Source: Cinnamomum chago
Lineage: Eukaryota; Streptophyta; Magnoliopsida; Laurales; Lauraceae
NCBI GenBank assembly: GCA_038049695.1
Contig: CP142451.1
Location: forward strand, 6,322,001 to 6,386,000
Length of the DNA stretch: 64,000 bases
Reading direction: 5' to 3'
The notes beneath the pieces were generated by a model, which was not told the DNA's origin, did not search any database, and saw only the letters and a list, made by a program, of their open reading frames with translations. This document shows, piece after piece, positions 36,281 to 48,850 of the stretch (positions within the stretch are counted from its first letter, which is position 1; each line of letters begins with the position of its first letter). The position numbers and the translations under genes were made by a program.

Positions 36281-38800
36281 CTGCAAACAGACAGATCGAT
36301 CGGCATGTGTGATACCAGTTGCAAACACCGTTCAACTATAAGTGCGTTGGCAAGAGCAGTTTATTTATACTCTGCCCTTTTATAACTGTATATGACATAC
36401 TTTATTCCCCGATTAATGATTTGAAAATCTCTATCATTCTATTTGGATCCATTCATGAATTGAATTATGTGTCTGCCACTTTAGACTCCAATGATGTACT
36501 TGTAACTCCAGCGAGTCTCCCCATCCATTCCATTTTTTCTTCATGTGGGAGATTCGTCACATTTTCAAAATTTGGTGTGCTCTCAAGATTTCGTAACATT
36601 CTTAAAAAGAGTTTCCTGAGAAAATCTCAAGTTGGGAAACCCTTGTGAGCGATCTCATCTCCTTGATTGATGGAGAAATATCATGAGTCAGGATAAATTT
36701 CAATTCAAGTAAAAGTAATGGTGAGTAAATTCCAGGACCATTGAAACCACTACTTCTATATGCATATAAAGTGTTGGCCCCTTCGACAAAAACCACACCT
36801 TTTATAAATCACTGTGATTTGGATGTCACTGGTGCAATCACTGATCCCTCTGTTGGGGTCCTTTAGTTCTTGTTCATGGGGTAAGTGGAACCCGCGCTGG
36901 AGCCCACTTAAAGAATATTAGGTGACAAAACTTGACCCCACCTATTAGGTCGATCGGAATTTGCCCGCCCAACCCGACTTGCATAAAATGAGGGTTGGTC
37001 ATGGATCAAGTTTTCCATGACCCACTATAAAAAGGGCCGGATTAACCTCCACATATAAGTTTATTTATTTATTTATTTTGCTAAGTTGGCCTCCTACCTA
37101 AGTGTGATACTATCAACCTAAAGACCCAATTATTGATCTTGGGGATGTGTGTCATAATTGATATACCACTCAACTCAACGATGAGTGTGTTGGCCTGAAT
37201 AACCTAATCTTAATGGTTTAAAATGGGTACCAGATTTCTAATTTTTAATGATTTGCTCCGTTTTCCATCTTATTTAGGTAGTTCACTTGTAGACCGAATT
37301 GAAGTGAAAGCTCAATTTAAGAGACATGAAAATAATGGTCAAATAAAAAAGAGAGTAAATCAAGAGAGAATGAAATGCATTCATCAAATGGCTTGCAAAA
37401 TGGATGGTGGACCATGCTATTATCGACAACGATTAGGATGATCAAAAGGTGGGCCCCACTTGAAACTTTAAGGGTCCAATTTCAAACTATCAACTAGTCT
37501 AAAAGGAGCTAGTTAAAATAGGTCTTGAAGTAAATAGCTCCCAATGTTTCCCAAGTCGTGTTTAATAAAATGATTACTTGATCAAACTAGTATGAAGCAT
37601 TCATTGGATAGCCTGTGCCCGTTATGGCCTTAGATAAGAAGCATTCATGTGATACTGTTGGTTGTTTAAAAGTACATCTTGGCTGCAATTGAAGGTGTGA
37701 CGGAGCCAACCGCATCTCATGGTGGAAATTTGGTAGGATCCTCAAGTGAACGAAATATGGTAGGTCCCAACTCCCAACAGATGGTAAAAGAACGATTCTC
37801 AAAAAACCAAATAATTCCTTCAAGAATGATTTTCTCTTGCTTGCTTTTAGTGTAGCCCCTCCTTGTGGTTATTACTCACAAGTATTTTTAAATCCATGGT
37901 AAAAAGAAAAAAAATTATTGAAATTTGCTTTAAATAACAGGCTGGATGGGATCTCCACATATGTAAATCACTGCCATGTGCGATTTTGATGGCTATAATT
38001 GAGCAGACTCTCCTAAATTTTCGAGTTTAAAGTTTTACTAAAGTCATCACCCAATACGGTCCCACCAAGGACCAAAGAGGGTCCTAAATTCCCCAGTTTA
38101 TAGTTTTTTTATTCCTACGTAAAAGATGGATTGAAATTGTAGGTTGTTTTGAAGATCCTTGAAAGCTCTATGTTGTTTTGCAGGTTCCGTTCTTTGGTTT
38201 TCTATGCTGAGAAAAAAGAGAGATTTGCTATTTCATATTTGTTGATATCTGTTGGTCTGTTGTGTATAAGACCATTTCTCAAGTTGAAAATGCACAGAAT
38301 ACAAAGTGACGAGCAAGATGCAATGGTCTGCAAATACAGGGGATTTTCCTGGGTCACCTGCCTCAGGGCATTGTCCCCATTTTCACTGCTTGTAATTCTT
38401 CAATTTCTTAGGAAGAAAAGGATACAGAATAACTGAAGAATTGAATCTGGGTAAATCGTGTGGCAGTGGCAGCCCCATGGCAATAGGTGCTATTGTGTTG
38501 TTTGATATTATAACAGCAAAATAGTCCCGAGTATCTATTCGATAAGCTATGCCCATCTGATTGACCCCGCAACATGTGCACTAGGAAGATCTGGGGTACA
38601 ATATGGGGCAGCAAATCCAAGCCTTATGCCAATGAACCAACAGCCATGCCCCACGCCCTATGACAGACACAATACATACCTGGGAACAGGGGCTGCAAGG
38701 CCAAACAAGAGATTGGTTGGTTAAGGTGAGCCTCCCTTAGGTACAAATCAAATTTGTGCATGTAGGGGCTGGGTTCGCTTTCAAAACACACATGAAAATT
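36280..38800. repeat. Dispersed repeat family, copy 3
   Basis: Several blocks run in the same order as copy 1. 36608-36650 matches 138-175 ('agttgggaaacccttg'); 36900-37400 matches 250-700; 37410-37620 matches 1555-1770; 38540-38790 matches about 1760-1910. About 900 bp between the last two (37650-38540) has no partner in copy 1, so one copy has gained or lost sequence. A 95-residue frame near 38149-38436 begins with TTG and resembles nothing I know. Confidence 0.6.
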
Positions 38801-39869
38801 GAAATGTCTGGGTCCACTTCCAAGACCCATATGAAAATCATGTGTTTGCCCCCAAATTCCACGTGAAATTTGTCTTTGCACCAAAACCCAATTACATGTT
38901 TGGACACAACCCCCTCAAACGTAATTCTTGGGTCTGCCACTGACTTAGCTAGTAAGGACCTTGAGCGTATTAGAGTACATGAGTTTGAGTTCTTAAGAAA
39001 GTGAGAAAAAAAAAAAAAGAAACTAATTAATCCCACAATGAAAGTATTGGGGGAAAACCTCACGTAAGCTTAAAAAAAGAAAGAAATAAAAAAAAAAACT
39101 CAAATATCTTTGATCAGTTTTCTAAATTTCTTGTAGAGTTATCTTCACGAGAATATTACTAGAAATCCTTGACTCAAGACTTCATTTGTGCAATGAGAGA
39201 ATTTTGTGTGGTTTGTGAATTTTTATTTTCACAAAAACAAAAAATTCTGCATTCTTACCCCTCTCATAAAAAATTAAAATCCTTTCTATCTATGTGCAAG
39301 AATACGTGTTGCACTATCACGCTCTATGGTGCAATCCTTTCTTTACACAAGCGTGCCATAACATCCCTTCATGCGCGACCCTTCCTTTTTGAGGCCTTGG
39401 TTTGAGTCGGCTCAGATATGCTTTGGGTCAGCCCGGATGAGAGGTTGGACTTGAATCGTTCTTTATCATAATTGTCACCATAAGTAAGAACCATGATTTC
39501 CAGCCATATAGGGAGGAATATTGACCGGTTGATTGGATACTTCTGTAATTAGGACGGTAAAACAATCTTTGTCAAAGCCAATGGTTACTCTTTCTTTAAG
39601 TACACTTAAAATTTTACATGATTATAGAACAAAAGGTTTCTGATATCTGATGTATGGAATATGGATTAAATCACTAAAAAGTAGGCCCAACAATTCAACA
39701 AAAAGTTGACTTTTATTGGAGATTTAATAATGTTTTTTCCATTCTAGTGATACATATTTTTTTGGTTTGGAGATGTGGTTTAGTCGAGGGTTACTTGATT
39801 ATCAGATCGCAGTTTTCAAATCATAATCTAAGATTTAGATCTAAGATTTGCATATGGGGCTGCGGGTTA
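38800..39869. other. Intergenic; nothing recognised
   Basis: AT-rich sequence with A-runs near 39005 and 39090 and no coherent reading frame. It ends at the 5-bp duplication ggtta (39865-39869) of the following solo LTR. Confidence 0.45.
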
Positions 39870-42499
39870 TGTTACAATCCATCCCGAGTTAAGCAAGATT
39901 AACTCTAATTAATCGAGATTAACGTGATTTAAGCATGATTAATCAATTTAATGGTGGTTAATGATTGAAGTGGATTAAATTAGTCTTAAATGGATGAATT
40001 AAGCATAATGAACAAATTTGGAAGAGATTGGCTTAATTGAGTTGATTTTGGACTCAAATTGGTGATATTAAGGACTTTTCCGTAAATATGAATTTTAACG
40101 TATTTCGTCGAATATAGTAAAACTTGATGTCGACTTGTGTATTTCGATGAGTACATTAACTTTCATAAAGTACTCGATTTCATTTGACCTCAAATGAAGC
40201 AAGTGAGTCTTAATTTGACTCAAATTAAAAATGTGTAGAATATATAGGGTGTATGTGCAAAAGTGTATTCTATAAGGTTCTAAAAGAACCCAGAATGTGG
40301 TTCATTGGTGGTTCCATCTTTGCAACAGTGAGAAGGAGAAAAAGACAACAGCCTAGTTCTTTCTTCTTCATTTCTTTTCTACAAAGTATTGGAAATGAGA
40401 TTTTGCAAGTGGTTTTGGAGAGAAATTCGTTTTCTTCATCTTCCTCACTAAGTTTATTGGATTTCTTAGAGTAAAGTTTGAAGGAAATCTCAAATTTCCT
40501 TTCCACAATTTGTCAAGTAAGTGTTTAATTGTTTTTATAGAACTTTTGAGTCCTATCAAGTGATTTGGATTGATTTCTATTACAAATAGTTATAAGGAAT
40601 TCATTTTTGGGTGTTTTCATGGAATTAGGGTTTAAAGGTTGGTGATTTTGAATCAAATAGAGATTGAAAGAAAGGGGTTTTTGTGTAATCTTGAAATTAA
40701 GGCAAGTATAAACACTTGTTTTTTATTATATGCTATTTGTTTATAAGCTCATGTAAGTTTGGTTATTAGATGAGATTTTGGTTGATTTGCTTGGAATGGA
40801 ATAACTATTTGAATCATTTGAATGATGTTTGTAGTGATTAAATGATGGAATAGAAGTGTTGTATTGTGTTTAAATGGTGATTGAAATGGGAACAGGATGT
40901 TTCAAGATTTTGTTGCAGGTTGTGGAGTTGAAAACATAATTCGTTTCGGAATTCTGCAACTTTCTGGGTGCAGGTCGATCGACATACAGGTGACCGAACT
41001 GCTGACTGACAGAGTGAATAGAAGAAAATCGCCCCTCTGGTTTGCTAACCGAGAGGTGACCGAACAATGTACGGTTAATCGACAGGTATGGTTCGGTCGA
41101 CTGAGATGTTGACCGTGATGTCGACCGAGTCCTCTTGAAAATTAAGTGAAGTTTCAGGTCTCTGGAATGCGAACTGACCAGTGACCGAGAGGTAACCGAC
41201 AGAGTTCGACAGTCTGAAACTGATTGTAAGTGAAAGATTAACTTTTGTAGGCTAACCGAGTAAATTCGGTTAACCGAGTAAATTCGGTTAACCGAGTAAA
41301 GCTATTCGGTCGACCGACAGGTGACCGAACAGCTAACCGAGACTTGGTGAATTTCTGGATTTAATCCTGAATTTATGGTATAAGAGCCTATTGATTATTT
41401 CAAGGTTATTACTGTTGTTCATACCTCCATAAGTGTTAATTAAGGGGACCTTAATGTACAAAATTCACAAATGTTGTGATGTCCATCGAGAATAACATGT
41501 ATATTAAATAACTGAAGATTACGCCTGAATGGTTGGTATTATTTAATTAAATTTTTACATTGAATTGTACTTGAATTGGAGTATAATTGGAATTGAATTC
41601 GTAAAGAATTGTTGATTGAATTATATCCGTTAATTGTAATTTAACGGTATTAAAGTGATAATTGTATTATTCATTGAGTCTGACACTATATGGTGATTTC
41701 TATAAGCTCTTTTGAGCTGATACTGCTGCAGCAGATTATTTGGGAGTGTTCCGGAACTCCGTGGTGATATCAGTAGTCCCTGGCCCGGGTTCTAATAAGT
41801 CCCACAATATATGAATCATTCCGTATGGAAGATGAAATCCTTCATTTTCAGGAAGATGGAATTTGAATATGAAATCCTTCCTTTTAGGAAGATGAAATAT
41901 GAATTGAAATGTGAAATGCTATTGTAGTTTGCCAATTGAAAAGAATCTTTTTTTTATTATTAATAGGAATTGAATTAGTATAACAATGAGTTAAATGAAT
42001 TAAATGTGTAATTAGCATGTTTAATCATGTAGTTGTTTATACATTGCTGAATTGTCAAACTCATAGTGTTATTGATGGCATTACAGGCTTAGTTGCCCAT
42101 GCCGGCCCTTCAGAGGCCACAGCGCCAGCGGAAACGTCCGATCCGGTTCCTCCAGGAGGACTAGTTGAGTGGAAGTGAAACAATATCATATGATTATGAT
42201 ATTGAAACGAAATTGAAAAGGAAAACTTTTGTTATAGAAATTGGTCGGAAACGTTTCACACTTTAAATCCTTGCATTGTATTTAAATATGCAAGTGATTG
42301 GTTTTATAAATGGTGTAAATAAATTTTGTTTATATTGTAAATAAGGTTTTTGGAGCAATGTATATTTGTTAATATTTCGCATAATTTGTATTTGATATCC
42401 CTTGTAAACTTTAATGTGATTGAAGGTCACGGGAGTAAATATACGATGCGACTCGGAATTAACTCAGATTAAACATAATCTCGGGCTCAGGTCGTATCA
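39870..42499 (+). mobile_element. Solo LTR, 2.63 kb, family shared with 46469-48850
   Basis: The element begins TGTTACAATCCATCCCGAG and ends CTCGGGCTCAGGTCGTATCA. The 5-mer ggtta lies exactly on both sides (39865-39869 and 42500-42504). Its relative at 46469-48850 has nearly the same ends and aligns along most of its length. No gag-pol is present. Both carry a palindrome-rich island in the middle and a short conserved frame near the 3' end (42098-42163). The perfect duplication suggests it is younger than the other large LTR at 28928. Confidence 0.88.
40973..41342 (+). repeat. GGTCGACCG-type palindromic island in the solo LTR
   Basis: The island is packed with variants of 'ggtgaccgaa', 'ggttaaccga' and 'cggtcgaccgac'. 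It includes an 18-bp unit ('taaccgagtaaattcggt') repeated in direct tandem from 41253. It follows a context 'gaattctgcaa' shared with the relative at 47388. Between the two relatives the flanks align but the island does not, so it evolves faster. Confidence 0.8.
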
Positions 42500-45060
42500 G
42501 GTTAGGTCTAAGATTTCAAGCCGTTTGATACAAGAGGCTCATTTTTTGTTCTGAGGCATGTTCAACATGGATCTCATGTTATGCAAAGTTGGGCCAAAAT
42601 CCAGGAGGATTAGATTTTAAGCAATAAAAAAAATTGAAAGTTAAACTAGATCATATAAGACTGTATTGTGACCCAAACAGAAGTGACCCGTGACCAGGTC
42701 TACTGTGATCAAGATTATAATTTAATCACAAGGCGGCAAAGGGGTCTACGTGACCCAGTTTAGTCCACTCTCATCAAACAAGGTAATAGTTGATTTTTAT
42801 GTTTAAGCTACCTTCTCTCAAAAGTGATAAAGCATGACATCTTTGAAATTTGGTTGCCAAAACACACAGGGAATAGGAGCTAGCAACTTTGTTTACCTGC
42901 AATATTGGTTATGGCATAAAGAATAAATGTCTGAATACTCTGTTCACATGTGAACTGAATAACCCACATTCACAGATCTTCTTTTTGGATCATTTGACAA
43001 TGATATCTAAAGCTAGAGATGAAGATAACAATTTGACCATCCGAAACTGAATATTTGTTCAGAAAAATTCTATGCAGCCTGTGTCTCGAGATCGCGGACG
43101 ACAATCAGTAATTACTTAGTCTGGCCAGGGATCGAAAGCCCATGAACCAATCCATCCGAAGCTTTCAAGTCCCCATCAGTTTTATGTATAGAAAACGGCC
43201 ACAAATTCTGCAACCAGGACAGGATTGCATAAACCATGACAAAAACATTAGAAACCAAGTATCAAACGCCGCTAATCTCCTCTGCAGCAGAATCTCCTTA
43301 AAATCAACAGAAACAACAATATAATCGATGTACAATTCTACAAAAGCACATCGAAACTATCAAACAGAACTCTTCAAAAAATAATAGTAATAAAAAAATT
43401 CCCTACTTTCCAAAGATTGAAATGAAATAAGGGAATGTTTTAGGGTAAATCTGGATCCAAAACAAAACACAATTAATTCAGATAATCATTCCATAATTTA
43501 AACCCAAAGCCCAAAGCCCAAATCCCAAATCCCAAATCCGCATATAACCTATGTATCACTCCCCTGAAACTGAAATCTCTCGGCAATTATTCCATTTTAT
43601 TATCTTCCAAAGATTTTCAAAGGAGCAGAAGTAAAATGAGCAAATGTAATGGATATGTAAACCTGTGCTTTGAGATATGTATCAATCTCCCTCAAGACAA
43701 GAATCCTAAAAGGCAAAAAATCATTTTGTACACACAAAAGAATTTATGAAAATTTGGACACAATCTCCCCTTAATGGGAGAGCTTTTATTTTTTTACTTA
43801 CTTAGGTATCTGTAAAATGAAACATTATATAATAACTTCATATAGCAACAATCTATGATCTTCAATAAATCAACTTCATATAGCCTTTTTTTCCTGCCGA
43901 TCTGTATGACCAATTTAATGGTTTTTCTCTTGTAGCTTGTCAGTTTTTTGTATGATTGAAAATAAGGGCTCAAATGCACGACTTGAAAAAGAAGAATGAA
44001 ATAGAAAACATTTTATTAAAGAATAACGAGGGCCCAATCTCATTAGGCAGGTAGTTACATAAATGTATTATGTTACAAATTGCAGTGACAAATCTCTAGT
44101 CCTAAGAAGGCTCTTAAGTGTATCAGCCCAACATAGGCATAAGATGGATGCATTGCAGCAGCCCAACACTAGCTCATAATGACATGCTTTCTCATCTCTG
44201 GTATCTCTCTCTTTAGCAGCTTCCAAGGGACCTTGTGCCTTCTCTGGTGCATCTGAAGGTTCTAATCAAGCTGAATTTACCTTGATCCAAATTAATACCC
44301 AAACATATACAATATTGAAAGAGTGATCCAAGATAATTCAAGCAGTTACCTCCAAACTACTAAATGCACCTTGTTTCGAAATTTACTACTGTGGTCTCCA
44401 AAATGAAGTTCTGAATAGTGATATGTGTTGAGTGCAGATGCCATTCTGTTTTTCAAGAAGTTTAGGACCCAATTAGTGGATCAATTGCACATATCAAATT
44501 AGGTAATGCATAATATGCATTTGTCGTGTGTTCAATAAACTCCCAACCACAATCAAGTAAAAAAAAAAAAAATCTTACTCCAATTTGCTACAAATAACCA
44601 TTTTTTTATTTGTTCCTAACCCATCAATCGTTTTAAATTTGTCAATGAGGAGAACTTCTCCTTGATCTAAGCAAACTTTTGAGCAAGTCACTGAAATTAC
44701 TACAAACAGAACAGAAATAAAAAAACCTATTAAATGACATTATTTCACATACATGATCCAGGTCCCAACTCCCAAGAACATTGATAACTTGCAACAATAA
44801 GATATAACCCCTACAGAAAAACCAATACATTATTACAGAAAAAGAATGCCAAAGAATAAGATAATGATTTTGCTCCTCCCTCTAGGAAGAAAATAATCAA
44901 ATAATGCCAACAGAACAGACTTCAAATGTTGTAGTAAAAGGAACTTTGAAAAAGGAGACCTTGGAAGAACTGAGATGGGTATAAAAGCAACTACTCTTCT
45001 TTAAATACATGTCACCCGATAGCATTCAAGAAAAATTGCCAGATAGAAACATTTAGACAT
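42500..45060. other. Intergenic; P450 exon 2 not found
   Basis: I looked for the missing second exon of the P450 pseudogene on the minus strand here and see neither an EXXR nor a heme-binding FxxGxRxCxG motif. A short block near 42890-42960 matches 35680-35800. About 43100-44000 is AT-rich with no gene. 43985-44260 is a possible UTR-like stretch but without support. Confidence 0.45.
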
Positions 45061-45645
45061 CGTAGCTTGATAAGTTTCGCTGGCCAATTTGCATGATCAA
45101 TTGAATGGCCTCCCAGTTGGATTGACTTTTTGAGTGGCTGAGATTTATCACGTGGTGAGCCCAGGCTGTTCCATGCAGGGGTGGTGATGAGTCAGGCCAG
45201 GCTAAACACTATGTGGGATTTACTGAGGTCGGCATCTCATAATGCAATTAGTTGGGCTCAGTCAGGTTCAGATCAGTCGCGAGTATCGCCACCACCCATC
45301 CCTGAAAGTATCATATATTTGTACAATTGGGCATACCCAACTGGACCCAATCTGGACGACCACCATTGGATTGACAAAATCTTGAACAAGTGGGTAAAAC
45401 ACAGTGATCAATATAGCCGTTGGCCTGTTGAAATTGACTTATAAGATTTTGATAAAAAGTAAATAGCATGGGTGTTAGAGGTATATCAACAACGATTAAG
45501 ATTCTCAAAAGGTGGGCCCCACTTGAAACTTTTAAAGGTCCAATTTCAAACTATCAACTAGTCTAAAAAGAACCGTGTAAAAATAGGTCTTAAAGTAAAT
45601 AGCTCCCAATATTTCCCAAGCCGTGTTTCATATTATTCCGTTGAC
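45061..45645. repeat. Dispersed repeat family, copy 4
   Basis: About 585 bp match 1145-1720 closely in the same orientation, from 'gtagcttgataagtttcgct' to the block 'agctcccaat-tttccca'. No gene is inside. It lies downstream of the P450 donor site on the minus strand, in the space where intron and exon 2 would be expected, so it may have replaced part of that gene. Confidence 0.8.
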
Positions 45646-46468
45646 CAAACACGATCATCAGACAGAAAAATTCACGTCAGCAGTGAGCCCTGATTCCTTA
45701 TCATGTAGGGTCAATCTATTTTCAGGAATCAATAAAATCTTTGAACCAAATGGATCATAGGAATCCTTGGAATTTAATTTGGATTAATTAGAAAAGCTTC
45801 TCTAGTTAATTGAGTTGTACTCTCTGTGACTAAGTGAGTTTGTCTCTACTGAATGAATCGCTAGTTCTGGTACAAACCCAACCAACTTAACTTCCAAAAT
45901 GAAGAGAGAGAAGAAGAATTCTTACTAACCAAAATGACAGCAATGATATTATCCATGGTGAGCGGCATATCAAGACTGCCGTTCTTCTGTACATCGAGCA
46001 AAACATCAACAAGATCTTTGTGCTCCTCTATTGCTCTCTTGGGATCGCGATGTTCCTCAATTATCTCATCGAAGAAGCGGTCAAAGCGTCGAAAGGTCTC
46101 CTCTAGTCTCTTCTTCATGCCAGTTATAGAGCTAATCCAATCCATAGATGGGAAGAAATCTCCCACATTGAATCCTCCAAGCAATACTTGATACTCCTCA
46201 AGCATCTTCTGAAACCCATGTCGATCGTAGTCCCCGCCTTGGGAGAAATCTCTTCCAAAGGCGACCTGGCAAAGCACATCATTTGAGTAGAGTCCAAGCT
46301 TCTTGGTGAGGCTAACCGGGTTAGGATATGAAGATGCAATGCGGTGGACTAGACGTGTTGCCTCTTGTTCTCTTACAAAACCATATGATTGCACCCGCCG
46401 CGCACTCAGCAGCTCAAGTATGCAGATCTTACGTAGTAAGCTCCATAAGGAGAAAAGACAATGTCGGT

Positions 46469-48850
46469 TGTTACATTTCATCCCGAGTTAATAAAGATTA
46501 ACTTTAATTAATGGAGACTAACATAGTTTTAAATGTGATTAAGCAACTTAATCTTGATTAATGACTAGATGGATCAAATTAGTCTAGAATAAGATACATT
46601 GAGTCTGATGAGCTAGTTTGGGAGAGATTCATTTAATTGAGTTGATTTTAGACTCGAATTAATGACATTAAGGATTTTTCCGTAAATACTGATTTGTGCG
46701 TATTTCGTCGAATATGGTGAAACTTGATACCATCGTGTGTATCTCAATGAGGGCAACAACTTTCATAATATACGCATTGTTATTTGGCTTAACATGAATC
46801 AATTGGATCTTGAATTGACTTTAATTAGAATTAAGCATAATATATGGGATTCATATGCAAAATACATATGATACGTGTCAAGAACCCAAATTGCATGTCA
46901 TTAGGTGAGTCATTGCAACGGTGATTCATTCCAACAATTACAGCAAGAGAGAAAGAACAACCTAGGTGTTCTTCATCGAGTGATTGACTAAGAAGGGATT
47001 GCATCTTTTCCATCATCTTCATCATCAAGTGGGTTGGTTTGTCTTGGAAGTTGGTGATTTGGATTTCAAAACACAAAGAACAAAGGGTTTTGTGTGGAAT
47101 CACAGCAAAAAGGCAAGTATAAACTCTTGTTTATGAGTAGATGTTAGTTGTTTGAGAGTTCCTACAAATTTGATAAGGAGAAGAGATGTTGGTTGATTTG
47201 GTTAAATAGAATCATTACGTGAATCAGTTGAATGATGTTTTTAATGGTTGCATGTTGGAATAGAAGTGATGTCTTGTGTTTATTTAGTGTTTGAAGAAGG
47301 GAACAAGAGGTTCCAAAGAGTTATTGTAGGTCACGAAGTTGAAAACAAAATTCTGAATCAGAATTCTGCAAGTTGTTGAATGTAGCTCGGTCGACCGGCC
47401 AGTATGCTCCGTCGACCGGCCCAACGGGAATTCGCTCTCTGGAAACCTGATGAAAATACTGTTCAGGATTTTTCCTTACAATTGTCGGTCGACCGACCCT
47501 AGTCTCGGTCGACCGAGGGTGCATGGAGTAGGTCGACCTGGCCTGCGCAAGCCGACCGAGCTCCCAATTGACGGGGTTGACCGACCAAGGCCTCGGTCGA
47601 CCGGGTCTTCTGAGAAGGTATGGAATCTTTTATGATTCTGGATAATTTCTCAACTCGTTTAGAGGCTACTTAGACTGTGATCAATGAATAATGAAATTAT
47701 TATGATTTCCCTAAAATGTTGTCTTTGGATTGTCATCCAAAGTACATTATATATTAACCAAAGGGTAACTCAAGTTAAATCAATGATACTTTACAAAGCT
47801 AATTTGTAATGCATGAATAGATTAGACGAATTCAGCAGGATTTCAGAATTTAATTTTGAGTTTTAAAGAATAAAGCCTATTGAGTGTTTCAAGGCTGTTT
47901 ATGTTCTTTATACCTCCATTGGTGTTTATTCCAGGAACTTTAATGTACACAATCCACATATATTGTAATGTGCATCGAGAATAACACGTACATTGAACAA
48001 CTGAGGATTACACTTGAATGGATGGTATTAGTTACTTCTTTAATTGTTTAATTGAATTGTTTCATGGGCTTGTATCCGCTCATTAACATTGAACGGTATC
48101 GGAATAAAGTGATAATGGAACTGCTCTTTGAGTCTGGCACTACATGGTGATTTCTATAAGCTCGTTTGAGCTTATTTTGCTGCAGCAGATTATTTGGGGG
48201 CGTTCCGGAGCTCTGTGGTGATATCAGTAGTTCCTGGCCTGGACTCTGATAAATCCTACAATAAATGAATCCTTCCGTATGGAAGATGGAAATGGACTGT
48301 GAATTGAAATTAAAATGCTATTGTAGTTTGCTAAAGACAAATACTCTTAGTGAATACAAAGTGGAAATGTATTAGTTAATTATGAGTTAGATGACTTAAT
48401 GCATAAATAGCATGTTTAATCATATCATTGTTTATACATTGCTGAATTGTCAAATTCATAGTGTTATTGATGGCATTATAAGCACAACTGCCATTGCCGG
48501 TCCTTCTGAGGCCACAGCGCCACCGGAGACATACGGTACGGTTCCTCCAGGAGGACTAGTAGAATGGAAATGAGAGAGAAATAAAAGAACACTTGTTTGG
48601 AGATGGATTGAACCTTGACACTTTTGATCCTTGCATTGTATTTTAAATATGCAAGTGATTAGTATAGATATTTTGTATTTGTAAATGGATTTTTGTTTTA
48701 CTCAAACGATGTATATTTGTTCATATTTCTGCATAATATATTATGATATCCCTTGTGAATTTTTAATGTGTTGAGATTCATGGGAGTAAGTATGTCACGC
48801 GACTCGAGATTATCTCGGATTAATCCTAATCTCGGGCTCAGGTCGTGTCA
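46469..48850 (+). mobile_element. Solo LTR, 2.38 kb, inserted in P450 exon
   Basis: It begins TGTTACATTTCATCCCGAG and ends CTCGGGCTCAGGTCGTGTCA, matching the element at 39870-42499. The flanking 5-mers are tcggt (46464-46468) and tcagt (48851-48855), one transition apart, and the P450 frame resumes when one copy is removed. It is about 250 bp shorter than its relative, partly in the central island. It lies opposite to the P450. No gag-pol. Confidence 0.9.
47388..47604 (+). repeat. CGGTCGACCG palindromic island in the P450-splitting LTR
   Basis: At least six variants of the palindrome 'cggtcgaccg' are packed here, such as 'ctcggtcgaccgggtc'. The island occupies the same place in the LTR as the one at 40973-41342, after 'gaattctgcaa', but its sequence differs. 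SalI-like GTCGAC cores recur. Confidence 0.85.

Noticed and set aside
38149-38436. 95-residue plus-strand open frame
   Set aside because: Begins with TTG, no known domain, lies between blocks of a dispersed repeat.
42500-45060. Second exon of the P450
   Set aside because: Searched by eye on the minus strand for EXXR and the heme-binding loop; neither was seen.
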